A stretch of DNA of 13,729 bases from positions 1 to 13,729 of the forward strand of contig DBWR01000026.1 in the NCBI GenBank assembly GCA_002309305.1, written 5' to 3'. Shown piece by piece: positions 1 through 7,898 of this stretch; the stretch's first letter is position 1, and each line of letters begins with the position of its first letter. The notes under the pieces were generated by a model. That model was given only the letters and a program-made list of their open reading frames with translations. It did not search any database and was not told where the DNA came from. The DNA comes from Treponema sp. UBA1233 (GTDB taxonomy: Bacteria > Spirochaetota > Spirochaetia > Treponematales > Treponemataceae). The translations under genes were made by a program, and so were the position numbers.

Positions 1-5
1 AGATT

Positions 6-245
6 TTGGCAAACTCTTTGACGGAATTTGACGAGGAAGAATTCATCCGCGACATCCACCAGGAAGGCTACGACGAGGGATTTTCCAACGGCATCTCTCA
101 GGGTATCTCACAAGGCATACGACAAAATGCCGTGGAAAATGCCAAGAACCTCCTTGCCATGAATTTACTGACCCACGAACAGATTGCACAGGCGGTCGGT
201 TTGCCACTGGAAAAAGTAAAGGAACTGGCACAGGAAAAACTCTAA
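6..245 (+). CDS. Rpn-family (recombination-promoting nuclease) C-terminal tail protein, possibly 5'-partial
   Basis: A 79-codon frame with a TTG start. It resembles the variable C-terminal tail of Rpn/YhgA-like PD-(D/E)XK nucleases. It has an acidic opening (FDEEEFIRDIHQEGYDEG), a Gly-Ile-Ser-Gln repeat at about residues 29-40, and a closing helix-turn-helix-like piece (LTHEQIAQAVGLPLEKVKEL) typical of these tails. No nuclease catalytic residues are in the window. The frame stays open to the left edge, so this is either the end of a longer nuclease gene or a separately translated tail. The bases around the TTG (GATTTTGGCAAAC, 2-14) recur exactly at 275-287, where a ribosome binding site precedes them. 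That supports TTG as a real start. The family assignment rests on tail style only. Confidence 0.6.
   Translation: MANSLTEFDEEEFIRDIHQEGYDEGFSNGISQGISQGIRQNAVENAKNLLAMNLLTHEQIAQAVGLPLEKVKELAQEKL
90..125 (+). repeat. Three 12-base repeats encoding Gly-Ile-(Ser/Arg)-Gln
   Basis: Three consecutive 12-base units (90-101, 102-113, 114-125) encode GISQ, GISQ and GIRQ. The units differ mostly at synonymous third positions, so selection appears to keep the peptide pattern rather than the DNA. Such G-I/L-x-Q/E repeats are common in Rpn tails and probably form a helix or coiled-coil spacer whose length can vary. Confidence 0.65.
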
Positions 246-247
246 GA

Positions 248-263
248 GCAAGCGATAGCTTGC
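248..263 (+). other. Perfect 6-bp hairpin just upstream of the second Rpn-tail start
   Basis: GCAAGC (248-253) and GCTTGC (258-263) are exact reverse complements around a GATA loop. The hairpin begins three bases after the stop codon of the 79-codon frame. It ends a few bases before the AGGAGG at 267-272. There is no following T-run, so it is not an intrinsic terminator. It could affect RNA stability or access to the ribosome binding site, but no function is shown. Confidence 0.5.
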
Positions 264-266
264 GAC

Positions 267-272
267 AGGAGG
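267..272 (+). promoter_or_regulatory. Strong ribosome binding site for the second Rpn-tail frame
   Basis: AGGAGG lies six bases upstream of the TTG at 279-281. This full Shine-Dalgarno match is what marks the short second frame as translated, or once translated, and supports TTG as the start of both copies. Confidence 0.6.
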
Positions 273-278
273 TTGATT

Positions 279-380
279 TTGGCAAACAGTCTTACAGAAT
301 TTGATGTGGAAGAAGCCTACAGGGACATAAGGCATCGGGCTAGTCCACAAGGCATGTCGTCCAGAATCTTTATTGAATAA
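279..380 (+). pseudogene. Short second copy of the Rpn-tail gene, truncated or decayed
   Basis: A 33-codon frame starts with TTG and opens with MANSLTEFDVEEAYRDI. This closely matches the first copy's MANSLTEFDEEEFIRDI. After about residue 17 the match fades. A short SPQG stretch may correspond to the ISQG repeat of the first copy, and the frame ends soon after with IFIE and TAA. The helix-turn-helix-like end is absent. A perfect AGGAGG precedes it at good spacing. The simplest reading is a tandem duplication that has since lost its repeat region and C-terminus. A functional micro-protein cannot be excluded. Its stop codon overlaps the -35 element of the purL promoter. Confidence 0.55.
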
Positions 381-401
381 ATATCAGTTTTCTTCTATAA
401 T
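373..401 (+). promoter_or_regulatory. Sigma-70-type promoter for purL
   Basis: TTGAAT (373-378; four of six consensus bases) and a perfect TATAAT (396-401) are separated by 17 bases. The expected transcription start, about seven bases after the -10 element, falls at about 407-409. That coincides with the purL ATG at 408. No purine-rich ribosome binding site lies between the -10 box and the ATG, so a leaderless mRNA is implied. Confidence 0.7.
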
Positions 402-407
402 TTACCC

Positions 408-3400
408 ATGATTCGTATCTATGTTGAAAGAAAGGCCGGCTTTGACAACGAGGCCCGCCGCATTTATGCTGATATCAGCGGTTTTTTGGGAATTGACGGT
501 GTTACTTCTGTTCGTTATCTGAACAGGTACGATGTGGAAAACGTGAGTGATGATGTTGCCAAGGCAGCCGCCACCCGCATTTTCTCCGAGCCTCAGAGCG
601 ACAGTGTGGCCTTTGAAGAATTCAAGCTTCCGGATGGAGCCACACAAATCATCTGGGAATACCTGCCGGGACAATACGACCAGCGTTCTGATTCCGCAGA
701 ACAGTGCCTTACCCTTTTGCGTGAGGGAATGAAGAACATTGCCAAAGTTGGCACCGAACCTCCCCGCGTGCGCTGTGCAAAGATTGTCGTGCTTCAGGGA
801 AAGGTATCTGCCGCAGACGTAGAGAAAATCCAGCATTATCTGATTAACCCGGTAGACAGCCGCCAGACAGACAGCTCAAAACCGGAAACCTTAAAGATGG
901 AAACCCACGTTCCGGGCGACATAGAGGTTGTTGAAGGATTCACCAGCCTGAATGCCGATGACCTTGAATCATACAGGACAAAACTCGGTCTTGCAATGGA
1001 CTTTGCCGACATCAAGTGGATGCAGGACTATTTTGCAAAAATCAAGCGCGATCCCACAATTACGGAAATACGCGTTCTGGACACATACTGGAGCGACCAC
1101 TGCCGCCACACCACATTCAACACGATACTCAAGGACATAAAGATTCAGGACGGACCATACGCAGAACTCTTCCGTTCATCACTGCAGAACTACACCGACA
1201 TGAGGACCGACCTGTATGCCGGAAGGACTGATAAAAAAGTCACCCTCATGGACATGGCATGCATCGGGGCAAAATACCTGAGGAAGCATGGCAAGCTGGA
1301 AGACCTTGAGGTAAGCGAGGAAAACAACGCCTGTTCAATTTACATAGACGTTCATTATACAACGGATGCAAACGGTAATCCATTGCCACAGGGAAAAGAA
1401 GAAACTGAACGCTGGCTTTTGGAATTCAAGAACGAAACCCACAACCACCCGACGGAAATTGAACCCTTTGGTGGTGCCGCAACCTGTATCGGTGGTGCAA
1501 TCCGTGATCCGCTTTCAGCACGCAGCTGGGTATATCAGGCCCTTCGCGTTACGGGAGCCGCAGACCCGACTGTTCCATTGAGCGCAACATTGCCCGGAAA
1601 ACTCCCGCAGATGAAGCTTACCCGTGAGGCCGCACAGGGATTCAGTTCTTACGGAAACCAGATTGGCCTTACCACAGGACAGGTCGCAGAAGTATATCAC
1701 CCTGGATTTTTGGCAAAGAGGATGGAGCTTGGTGCAGTCATCGCAGCCGCCCCGGTTGATCTTGTTTTGCGTGAAACCCCGGAAGCTGGAGACATCATCA
1801 TTTTGCTTGGTGGTGGAACAGGACGTGACGGAATCGGAGGAGCCACAGGTTCTTCAAAAGTCCACACGGAAAAATCAGTTACCACAGCCGCCGCAGAAGT
1901 TCAAAAGGGAAATGCGGTTGAAGAAAGGAAAATACAGAGGCTCTTCCGCAACAAGGATGTCTGCCTGATGATCCGCCGCTGCAATGACTTTGGTGCCGGT
2001 GGTGTTTCTGTTGCAGTTGGAGAACTTGCCCCGGGACTGGACATCAATCTTGATGCCGTTCCAAAAAAATACGAGGGCCTTGACGGAACAGAACTTGCCA
2101 TCTCAGAAAGTCAGGAAAGAATGGCGGTTGTCGTAAGGAAAGAAAACGTAGAAAAATTCATAGCCGCGGCAAATGCAGAAAACTTGAACGCAGTTGTTGT
2201 GGCAACCGTTACCGATACAAACCGCATGGTGATGAAGTGGCGTGGAAAAGTTATCGTTGACATAGACAGAAGCTTTATCGATACGGCAGGAGCACCACAC
2301 GAGGCAGTTGCAGAAATTGAATCTCCGGAAGTTCCTGAAAAATCACCGCTTGTACGTCCTCTTGAATCAGTTGAAAAAATCCTTACAGGCGAAGGTGATG
2401 CCAACACAGTTCACAGTGCATGGATAGAAAACATGAAGGACCTTGCATGCTGTTCCCAGCGTGGTTTGGGAGAGCGCTTTGACGGTTCTATCGGGGCCTC
2501 ATCGGTTCTGATGCCATATGGTGGAAAATTCCAGTGCACTCCAGAAGCCGGTATGGCAGCCCGCATTCCCGTTATGTCACCGCGTGAAACTTCAACTGTC
2601 AGCCTTATGACTTACGGATATGACCCCCGTGTGGCACAGTGGAGTCCGTGGCATGGCGCACAGGTTGCAGTTCTTTCTTCTCTGGCAAAGATTGTCGCTT
2701 TGGGTGGAAAGGCTGATTCATGCCGTCTGAGTTTCCAGGAATTCTTTGGCCGTGCAGTAAGCGAAAAGACATGGGGATATCCTGCCGCCGCATTGCTCGG
2801 TGCCCTTGAAGCACAAAAGGCCATGGGTACAGGAAGCATCGGTGGAAAAGACAGCATGAGCGGTACATTTGAAAACCTGAACGTACCCCATACACTCGTA
2901 AGCTTTGCAGTAAACACAGATACAGAAAAGAACGTCACAGGCGGTTCATTCAAAAAGGCGGGAGACGGAATCTATCTGGTTGCAGTTCCATATTCAGAAC
3001 AGCTCGCCCCAGATTTTGAAACCTTTGCCGAAAACGCACGTGTCCTGAACAAATTGAATTCATCGGGAAAAATCATGGCGATGTATCCTGTTGGTCCTGG
3101 TGGAATTGCAGAAGCCGTAAGCAAGATGGCAATGGGCAACAGGGTTGGAGCAGAAATCAACACGATATGTGCAAGCGCAACCGCCGCCAATCTGGACATA
3201 GACGTAAGCGCAAGGGATTTGTTCACACCGCTGTACGGTTCAATCCTTGTGGAAAGCGAAGAAAACCTTGAGTTGAACACAGACTTTGTGGAAGGAACGG
3301 TTACAAAAATCGGTGCCACAACAAAGGAAGGAACAATCAGCGTCTACGGTGCAAACATTCCGCTTGAAGAAATCGAAAAGGCATGGGAAGAAAAGCTTTC

Positions 3401-4385
3401 CGTTGTATTCCCGCCAGTAAGCTCCACAGAAAAGCACGAGGCCCTTCCACACTTTGCACTGGATGAACACGAAAGTCTTGGCAAAGCAAGGAAGTCATTT
3501 ACCGCCAAAACAGGAAACGCAAAACCACGCGTAATCATTCCTGTATTCCCTGGAACAAACTGCGAATACGACATTGCACGCGCATTCAACTTGAACGGAG
3601 CACAAACACAAATCCTCGTATTCAGGAACAGGACACCGGAAGAACTTGCACAAAGCCTTGACGCATTCAAGAGTGAAATCGAAAAGAGTCAGATTCTGGC
3701 ATTCTCGGGTGGATTCAGCCTGGGAGATGAACCTGACGGATCTGGAAAATTCATAGCGAACATCATACGCGAAAAACGCATAGCCGACTCAATCATGAAC
3801 CTTATCAAGAACAGGGACGGACTCGTTCTTGGAATATGCAACGGTTTCCAGGCATTGATAAAGACAGGCCTTGTTCCATTTGGAGAAATCCGTGAGCCAA
3901 GCGCCGACATGCCGACCCTTACGTTCAACACTTTGGGACGACACATCAGCCGTGTGGTAAGGACCCGCATGGTAAGCGCAATCAGTCCGTGGGCTTTGAA
4001 TTCATCCGTACTTGAACCTGCATGCCATCTTGTTCCAATAAGCCATGGAGAAGGACGCATTATAATTGAAGATGCCCTTGCCAAAAAGCTTTTTGAAAAC
4101 GGCCAGGTATTCACTCAGTACATCAAGCTGGTTGACGATCACGGAATTTATCCGACCATGGATGAACCGGACAACCCCAACGGAAGCATGTATGCAATCG
4201 AAGGACTCACAAGCCCCGACGGTCACGTACTTGGAAAGATGGGCCACAACGAGCGTACGGTTGGATTTGGCAAAAACGGCAGCGATTCAAGCCTGATCAA
4301 AAACATTGCGGGCTTCCCTGCACAGCCAAAGATTGAAAGCTCATGCCAGAACATCTTTGCGGCAGGCGTTTCATATTTCAATTGA
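408..4385 (+). CDS. purL: Phosphoribosylformylglycinamidine synthase (FGAM synthase), single-chain form
   Basis: It catalyses the fourth step of de novo purine synthesis: FGAR, glutamine and ATP give FGAM. At 1325 residues it is the long single-chain form with a fused glutaminase, of the Firmicutes/spirochaete-like clade rather than the small PurL-PurQ-PurS type. The N-terminus (IRIYVERKAGFDNEA) matches this clade and fixes the start. The linker signature TYWSDHCRHTTF is at about 226-237, with DHCRH at 230-234. It is followed by ETHNHPTEIEPFGG and two AIRS-like halves with a GGGTGRDGIGG loop. The glutaminase domain occupies roughly 1035-1325. Its nucleophile is Cys1144 (LGICNGFQ), and the probable catalytic pair is His1280/Glu1282 (GHNER). 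The frame is intact. The start lacks a Shine-Dalgarno sequence. The next gene begins within about 16 bases. Confidence 0.97.
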   Translation: MIRIYVERKAGFDNEARRIYADISGFLGIDGVTSVRYLNRYDVENVSDDVAKAAATRIFSEPQSDSVAFEEFKLPDGATQIIWEYLPGQYDQRSDSAEQCLTLLREGMKNIAKVGTEPPRVRCAKIVVLQGKVSAADVEKIQHYLINPVDSRQTDSSKPETLKMETHVPGDIEVVEGFTSLNADDLESYRTKLGLAMDFADIKWMQDYFAKIKRDPTITEIRVLDTYWSDHCRHTTFNTILKDIKIQDGPYAELFRSSLQNYTDMRTDLYAGRTDKKVTLMDMACIGAKYLRKHGKLEDLEVSEENNACSIYIDVHYTTDANGNPLPQGKEETERWLLEFKNETHNHPTEIEPFGGAATCIGGAIRDPLSARSWVYQALRVTGAADPTVPLSATLPGKLPQMKLTREAAQGFSSYGNQIGLTTGQVAEVYHPGFLAKRMELGAVIAAAPVDLVLRETPEAGDIIILLGGGTGRDGIGGATGSSKVHTEKSVTTAAAEVQKGNAVEERKIQRLFRNKDVCLMIRRCNDFGAGGVSVAVGELAPGLDINLDAVPKKYEGLDGTELAISESQERMAVVVRKENVEKFIAAANAENLNAVVVATVTDTNRMVMKWRGKVIVDIDRSFIDTAGAPHEAVAEIESPEVPEKSPLVRPLESVEKILTGEGDANTVHSAWIENMKDLACCSQRGLGERFDGSIGASSVLMPYGGKFQCTPEAGMAARIPVMSPRETSTVSLMTYGYDPRVAQWSPWHGAQVAVLSSLAKIVALGGKADSCRLSFQEFFGRAVSEKTWGYPAAALLGALEAQKAMGTGSIGGKDSMSGTFENLNVPHTLVSFAVNTDTEKNVTGGSFKKAGDGIYLVAVPYSEQLAPDFETFAENARVLNKLNSSGKIMAMYPVGPGGIAEAVSKMAMGNRVGAEINTICASATAANLDIDVSARDLFTPLYGSILVESEENLELNTDFVEGTVTKIGATTKEGTISVYGANIPLEEIEKAWEEKLSVVFPPVSSTEKHEALPHFALDEHESLGKARKSFTAKTGNAKPRVIIPVFPGTNCEYDIARAFNLNGAQTQILVFRNRTPEELAQSLDAFKSEIEKSQILAFSGGFSLGDEPDGSGKFIANIIREKRIADSIMNLIKNRDGLVLGICNGFQALIKTGLVPFGEIREPSADMPTLTFNTLGRHISRVVRTRMVSAISPWALNSSVLEPACHLVPISHGEGRIIIEDALAKKLFENGQVFTQYIKLVDDHGIYPTMDEPDNPNGSMYAIEGLTSPDGHVLGKMGHNERTVGFGKNGSDSSLIKNIAGFPAQPKIESSCQNIFAAGVSYFN

Positions 4386-4400
4386 TTTGTGGTGGAAAAA

Positions 4401-5339
4401 ATGAAAAAACAGTTGAATAAGATTGTAACATTAATTCTGATATTGTCTTCCATTCTCTTTGTTTCATGTGGAGCCAAATGGACAAACAATATGCAGGAAG
4501 CAAAAGAACTTTCTGCAAAAAAGAAACAGCCGATTCTTCTCTTCCTTAATTCAGGTGATACTGTAGCTCTAGATTTCAAGGCGAATTTTCTGGATACCAA
4601 GGAGTTCATTTCGAATGCCGGTAAAAGCTTTATCCTTCTTTCGCTGGATGCCATATCAGAAGAAGAACAGCAAGTAGACGACATTCTTTCTTTGGTAGCA
4701 GATTATTCGGTTAAAGAAAAACTCCCCCTTTTGATACTCAACAAAGACGGTTATTATGTCGGCCGGATTGAACGAGCGGAAAAAATTGAAACAGTAACGG
4801 AATTAATCGAACAGCTTCTTTTATCCACTCCAGAGTATAACAAAGTTGAAGAACTTGCAGCGGCAATCAAAAAGGCCGAAAGCGGAACCGACAAAGTCAG
4901 AGCAATTGACGAACTGTTTGAATACACCGATGAAAACTGCCGTCGTCCGCTCCATGCCCTTTGCGAACAGGTGCTTGAAGAAGATTCTGGAAACATCACC
5001 GGTCTTCTTGGAAAATATGAGCTTCAGGTAGTTTTTGACCAGGTATACGACATGCTCACACCTGAGACAGTTGATCAGGCTGCAGAACAGTTCGTCAACC
5101 TTGCCAGAGACGGTCACCTTGACAAATCACAAAAGTTTGAAGCCTATTATTACGCCGCATATCTGTATCCTCTTGTAGGCAGCAGCAACTATGACAAGAT
5201 GCTTGAGCTTTTAAACCTTTCGTATTCATCTGACCCGCAGAACCAGAACTCACAGGAAATAGCGATTGCAATACAAACCATTCAGGCAATGAAAGACTAT
5301 TATGATTATTCAGCGCAAGCAGAGGTGACCCCAGAGTAA
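4401..5339 (+). CDS. Predicted lipoprotein with a cysteine-less thioredoxin-like region
   Basis: Not recognised as a named protein. From the ATG at 4401 it begins MKKQLNKIVTLILILSS and runs into LFVSC. This is a type II signal peptide with a lipidated Cys at residue 23 and a Phe at -3, a relaxed lipobox as often seen in spirochaetes. An in-frame GTG at 4389 is possible, but GGTGG at 4391-4395 is well placed for the ATG. Residues of about 25-120 read like a thioredoxin_7-type fold: KKQPILLFLNSGD, then a helix, ILLSLDA, and LPLLILNKDGYYVGR. Where a CXXC would sit there is SGDTVAL, so redox activity is unlikely. The C-terminal half is helical and TPR-like. The stop codon overlaps the next ATG (TAATG), so it is coupled to the CNNM/CorC genes. 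It is probably anchored in an envelope membrane facing the periplasm. Confidence 0.75.
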   Translation: MKKQLNKIVTLILILSSILFVSCGAKWTNNMQEAKELSAKKKQPILLFLNSGDTVALDFKANFLDTKEFISNAGKSFILLSLDAISEEEQQVDDILSLVADYSVKEKLPLLILNKDGYYVGRIERAEKIETVTELIEQLLLSTPEYNKVEELAAAIKKAESGTDKVRAIDELFEYTDENCRRPLHALCEQVLEEDSGNITGLLGKYELQVVFDQVYDMLTPETVDQAAEQFVNLARDGHLDKSQKFEAYYYAAYLYPLVGSSNYDKMLELLNLSYSSDPQNQNSQEIAIAIQTIQAMKDYYDYSAQAEVTPE

Positions 5340-6637
5340 TGGATCCGGACATACCTCCTTCGAATAATTTTTGGTTTCTAATCATCATCGCCGCAGTTTG
5401 CATTTTTCTATCGATGACTTTTTCGGCAACGGAAAGTGCATTTCTTGCGGTGAACAAACTCCGCATACAGTCATTAAAAAACCAAAAGAACAAACGTGCC
5501 ATGAGGGTTTGGCATTTGCTGCAGGACAAGGAACGTCTGATCAATACCCTCTTGGTAGGAAACAACATCGTCAACATAATCATATCCTCAATCCTCGCAT
5601 ACATAGCTCTGGAACTTTTTGGCAGTGCGGGAATCGGAATTGCAACATTTGTCGCAACCATGGTACTTTTAATCTTTGGAGAAATAACCCCAAAAACCAT
5701 AGCGACCCATCACCCTGAATCCATTTCTTTTTTCTTCAGCGGATTCATCTATGTGCTGGAGATTCTGCTCTACCCACTCGTCCTCCTGTTCACCGGTTTT
5801 TCCAGATGCTTCCTCAAGATTTTTGGCATCAACACAAAGGAGAAAAAAATCTCCTTTACCGAAGAAGAGATAAAGACCTTTATTGACGTAGGCAGCGAAC
5901 AGGGCGTCATCAACAAAAATGAAAAGACCATGATGCACCGTGTTTTCAAGTTTACCGACCTTGCCGCACGTGACATAATGACTCCAAGAAAAAACATAAA
6001 GGCAATTCCTGTTACCGCCACTTACACGCAGGTGATTGAACTGTCACAGCGTTTTTTAATCTCCCGGTTTCCGGTTTACAAAAACGACATTGACGACATC
6101 GTTGGCATTTTATACATAAAGGACTTGCTTTTTTACAACATCAAGGATGTAAACGATTTTTCCGTCCAAAAAGTGATGAGGCCACCACTGTTCATTCTGG
6201 AAACAAAAAAGATGTCAGGAATTCAGCAGATGCTCAAGGACAACCACCAGAGTATGGCGATTGTCGTAGATGAATATGCCGGAACCGACGGAGTTTTGAC
6301 AAGCGAAGACATAGCACGTGAAATATTTGGCCCCATTGCAGACGAATACAAACCCTACGCTCGCCGTGTAGAAGTTGTAATTAAAAACACAGATCATTGT
6401 GAAATAGAAGGACAGGCCCGTCTCGTTGATTTGAACGAACAGCTGGACATCAAGCTAAACTCAGAATACTGCGAGACAATCGGAGGATACATCAGCGAAC
6501 GTCTTGGACACATTCCAACAGAAGAAGAGTCAATTCAAGAACAGGGATATTCGTTTACGGTATTGAAAATGGATGACAAGCGGGTTGCAAAAATCCGCAT
6601 TCAAAAGACAAAGGTGGAGGAAAACGAAGATGAATAA
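5339..6637 (+). CDS. CNNM/CorC (HlyC/TlyC-type) membrane protein with CBS pair, copy 1
   Basis: A 432-residue integral membrane protein. The DUF21/CNNM transmembrane domain spans about 10-160. Its helices lie at about 11-30, 68-92, 97-117 and 130-155, and it carries the family motifs ATESAF (30-35), NNIVNI (75-80) and GEITPKT (114-120). A CBS pair follows at about 205-335, with RDIMTPR (211-217) and VDEYAGTDGV (310-319). A CorC_HlyC (transporter-associated) domain closes the protein at about 345-425. Family members are tied to Mg2+ or other divalent-cation export or homeostasis. The older name haemolysin is misleading and lysis should not be assumed. The start overlaps the lipoprotein stop, with GAGGTG at 5322-5327 upstream. 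The end overlaps the next gene by eight bases. Confidence 0.92.
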   Translation: MDPDIPPSNNFWFLIIIAAVCIFLSMTFSATESAFLAVNKLRIQSLKNQKNKRAMRVWHLLQDKERLINTLLVGNNIVNIIISSILAYIALELFGSAGIGIATFVATMVLLIFGEITPKTIATHHPESISFFFSGFIYVLEILLYPLVLLFTGFSRCFLKIFGINTKEKKISFTEEEIKTFIDVGSEQGVINKNEKTMMHRVFKFTDLAARDIMTPRKNIKAIPVTATYTQVIELSQRFLISRFPVYKNDIDDIVGILYIKDLLFYNIKDVNDFSVQKVMRPPLFILETKKMSGIQQMLKDNHQSMAIVVDEYAGTDGVLTSEDIAREIFGPIADEYKPYARRVEVVIKNTDHCEIEGQARLVDLNEQLDIKLNSEYCETIGGYISERLGHIPTEEESIQEQGYSFTVLKMDDKRVAKIRIQKTKVEENEDE

Positions 6638-7898
6638 GATTCTTTATGTCATGATTTCCCTTTCCGCCGAGATTCTTCTTTTATTCATAGGAGCTTTTTT
6701 CGCTTCATCAGAAACTGCATTCACTTCCCTATCAAGAATTACTGCCAGACAAATGCTTAACTCTGGAGAAAAAAATGCAAAGAAAGTTTATTCACTGCGC
6801 AACAACTTGGACAGACTCATTTCTACAGTACTAATCGGAACAAACATTGTAACTACACTGCTTTCTTCCCTGACCACAGCTTTTACTATAAAACTGTTTG
6901 GAGCATCATACGTCAGCTATGGAACTGCCGTTATAAGCATGCTGGTAATCATCTTCAGCGAGATAATCCCAAAAACCGTTGCCGCAATTCATCCCGCAAA
7001 GCTTGCCCGAACCAATGCACCAGTCATTTCGGTAATTCAGAAAATCCTATTCCCCATCATCTGGATTTTTGACCAGTTATCTCATTTTCTTGATTTTTTT
7101 GACAGCATCATCATAAGGAAAAAACAGCCGCTTGTAACAGAAGATGAACTAAAGACTCTGCTTACCCTTGGAAAAAACGAAGGCACCCTTGAACCAGACG
7201 AAAAAGAAATGCTCGACCGCATATTTGAATTCTCTGACCTCGAGGCAAAGGACATCATGCGTCACCGTTCTCTTGTCCAATACATCGACATTAGCTTTGA
7301 TCAGGAACAAGTAGTGGATGCATTTGCACAATCAGGATACTCACGCCTCCCGGTAATTGACGGTGATCCTGAAAAAGTTCTTGGTGTCCTTCATTACAAG
7401 TCTGTTCTGTTTGCTTCACCTCAGATTAAAAGCAGCAGGGATTTTGTGCGCATCTGCATGAACCGTGTCCTCTTTGTTCCCGAATCAATTTCAACAGTTG
7501 ATTTATTGAGGATGTTCAAAAAGGAAAAGGAGAATTTTTCGATTGTGGTAAACGAATACGGAGAGACTGCCGGAATCGTTACAATGGACGACATTTTGCG
7601 TGCTGTGTTCGGACGCATTACCGATGAATATGGCGAAAGTGAAATTGCTCCTGAAAAAAGAATTACTGTTTTGGGCACAAGGGAATTTCTTGTTCCCGGT
7701 GACATGAAGATAGAAGATGTAAACGACGTATTAAAATTGCAGTTGGACAGTGAAGTCTATACAACCCTGGGAGGATGGCTGCTTGAAAAATTTGATGAGC
7801 TTCCTCCGATTGGTGCAGTATACAAAAATGCCGGAGCTGTCTTTGTTGTGGAAGATCAGGCTGCCCGGCGCATTCAGAGTGTAAGGATAAAGCTTTAA
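6630..7898 (+). CDS. CNNM/CorC (HlyC/TlyC-type) membrane protein with CBS pair, copy 2
   Basis: A 422-residue paralogue of the preceding gene with the same order of parts: DUF21/CNNM membrane region (about 5-155), CBS pair (about 195-325) and CorC_HlyC domain (about 335-420). Motifs are SSETAF (26-31), GTNIVTT, SEIIPKT (110-116), KDIMRHR and VNEYGETAGIV. The copies differ at recognisable places: IMTPR in copy 1 is IMRHR here, and GEITPKT is SEIIPKT. They may therefore differ in ligand or partner. The open frame begins earlier at 6573, but the ATG at 6630 is chosen because MNKILYVMISL starts the first helix and GGTGGAGG (6613-6620) sits nine bases upstream. It overlaps copy 1 by eight bases, implying coupled translation and perhaps a heteromeric complex. 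Its stop shares TTAA with the convergent gene. Confidence 0.92.
   Translation: MNKILYVMISLSAEILLLFIGAFFASSETAFTSLSRITARQMLNSGEKNAKKVYSLRNNLDRLISTVLIGTNIVTTLLSSLTTAFTIKLFGASYVSYGTAVISMLVIIFSEIIPKTVAAIHPAKLARTNAPVISVIQKILFPIIWIFDQLSHFLDFFDSIIIRKKQPLVTEDELKTLLTLGKNEGTLEPDEKEMLDRIFEFSDLEAKDIMRHRSLVQYIDISFDQEQVVDAFAQSGYSRLPVIDGDPEKVLGVLHYKSVLFASPQIKSSRDFVRICMNRVLFVPESISTVDLLRMFKKEKENFSIVVNEYGETAGIVTMDDILRAVFGRITDEYGESEIAPEKRITVLGTREFLVPGDMKIEDVNDVLKLQLDSEVYTTLGGWLLEKFDELPPIGAVYKNAGAVFVVEDQAARRIQSVRIKL

Noticed and set aside
90..125. CRISPR-like short repeats
   Set aside because: The 12-base units are contiguous, coding and lack spacers; they encode a repeated peptide.
402..836. A 144-codon minus-strand frame opposite the start of purL
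   Set aside because: It lies wholly opposite a confidently assigned gene, has no family features and no ribosome binding site, and is explained by purL codon use.
5095..5700. A 201-codon minus-strand frame across the lipoprotein-CorC junction
   Set aside because: It is opposite two real genes, lacks a credible start signal and shows no recognisable domain.
6573..6629. Upstream extension of the second CorC gene to 6573
   Set aside because: The extra residues are basic and out of keeping with the family, and a good ribosome binding site serves the ATG at 6630.
5339..7898. Calling the two CorC proteins haemolysins or virulence toxins
   Set aside because: The haemolysin name in this family is historical. 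The visible domains (DUF21/CNNM, CBS, CorC_HlyC) point to cation homeostasis, and nothing here shows lytic activity.
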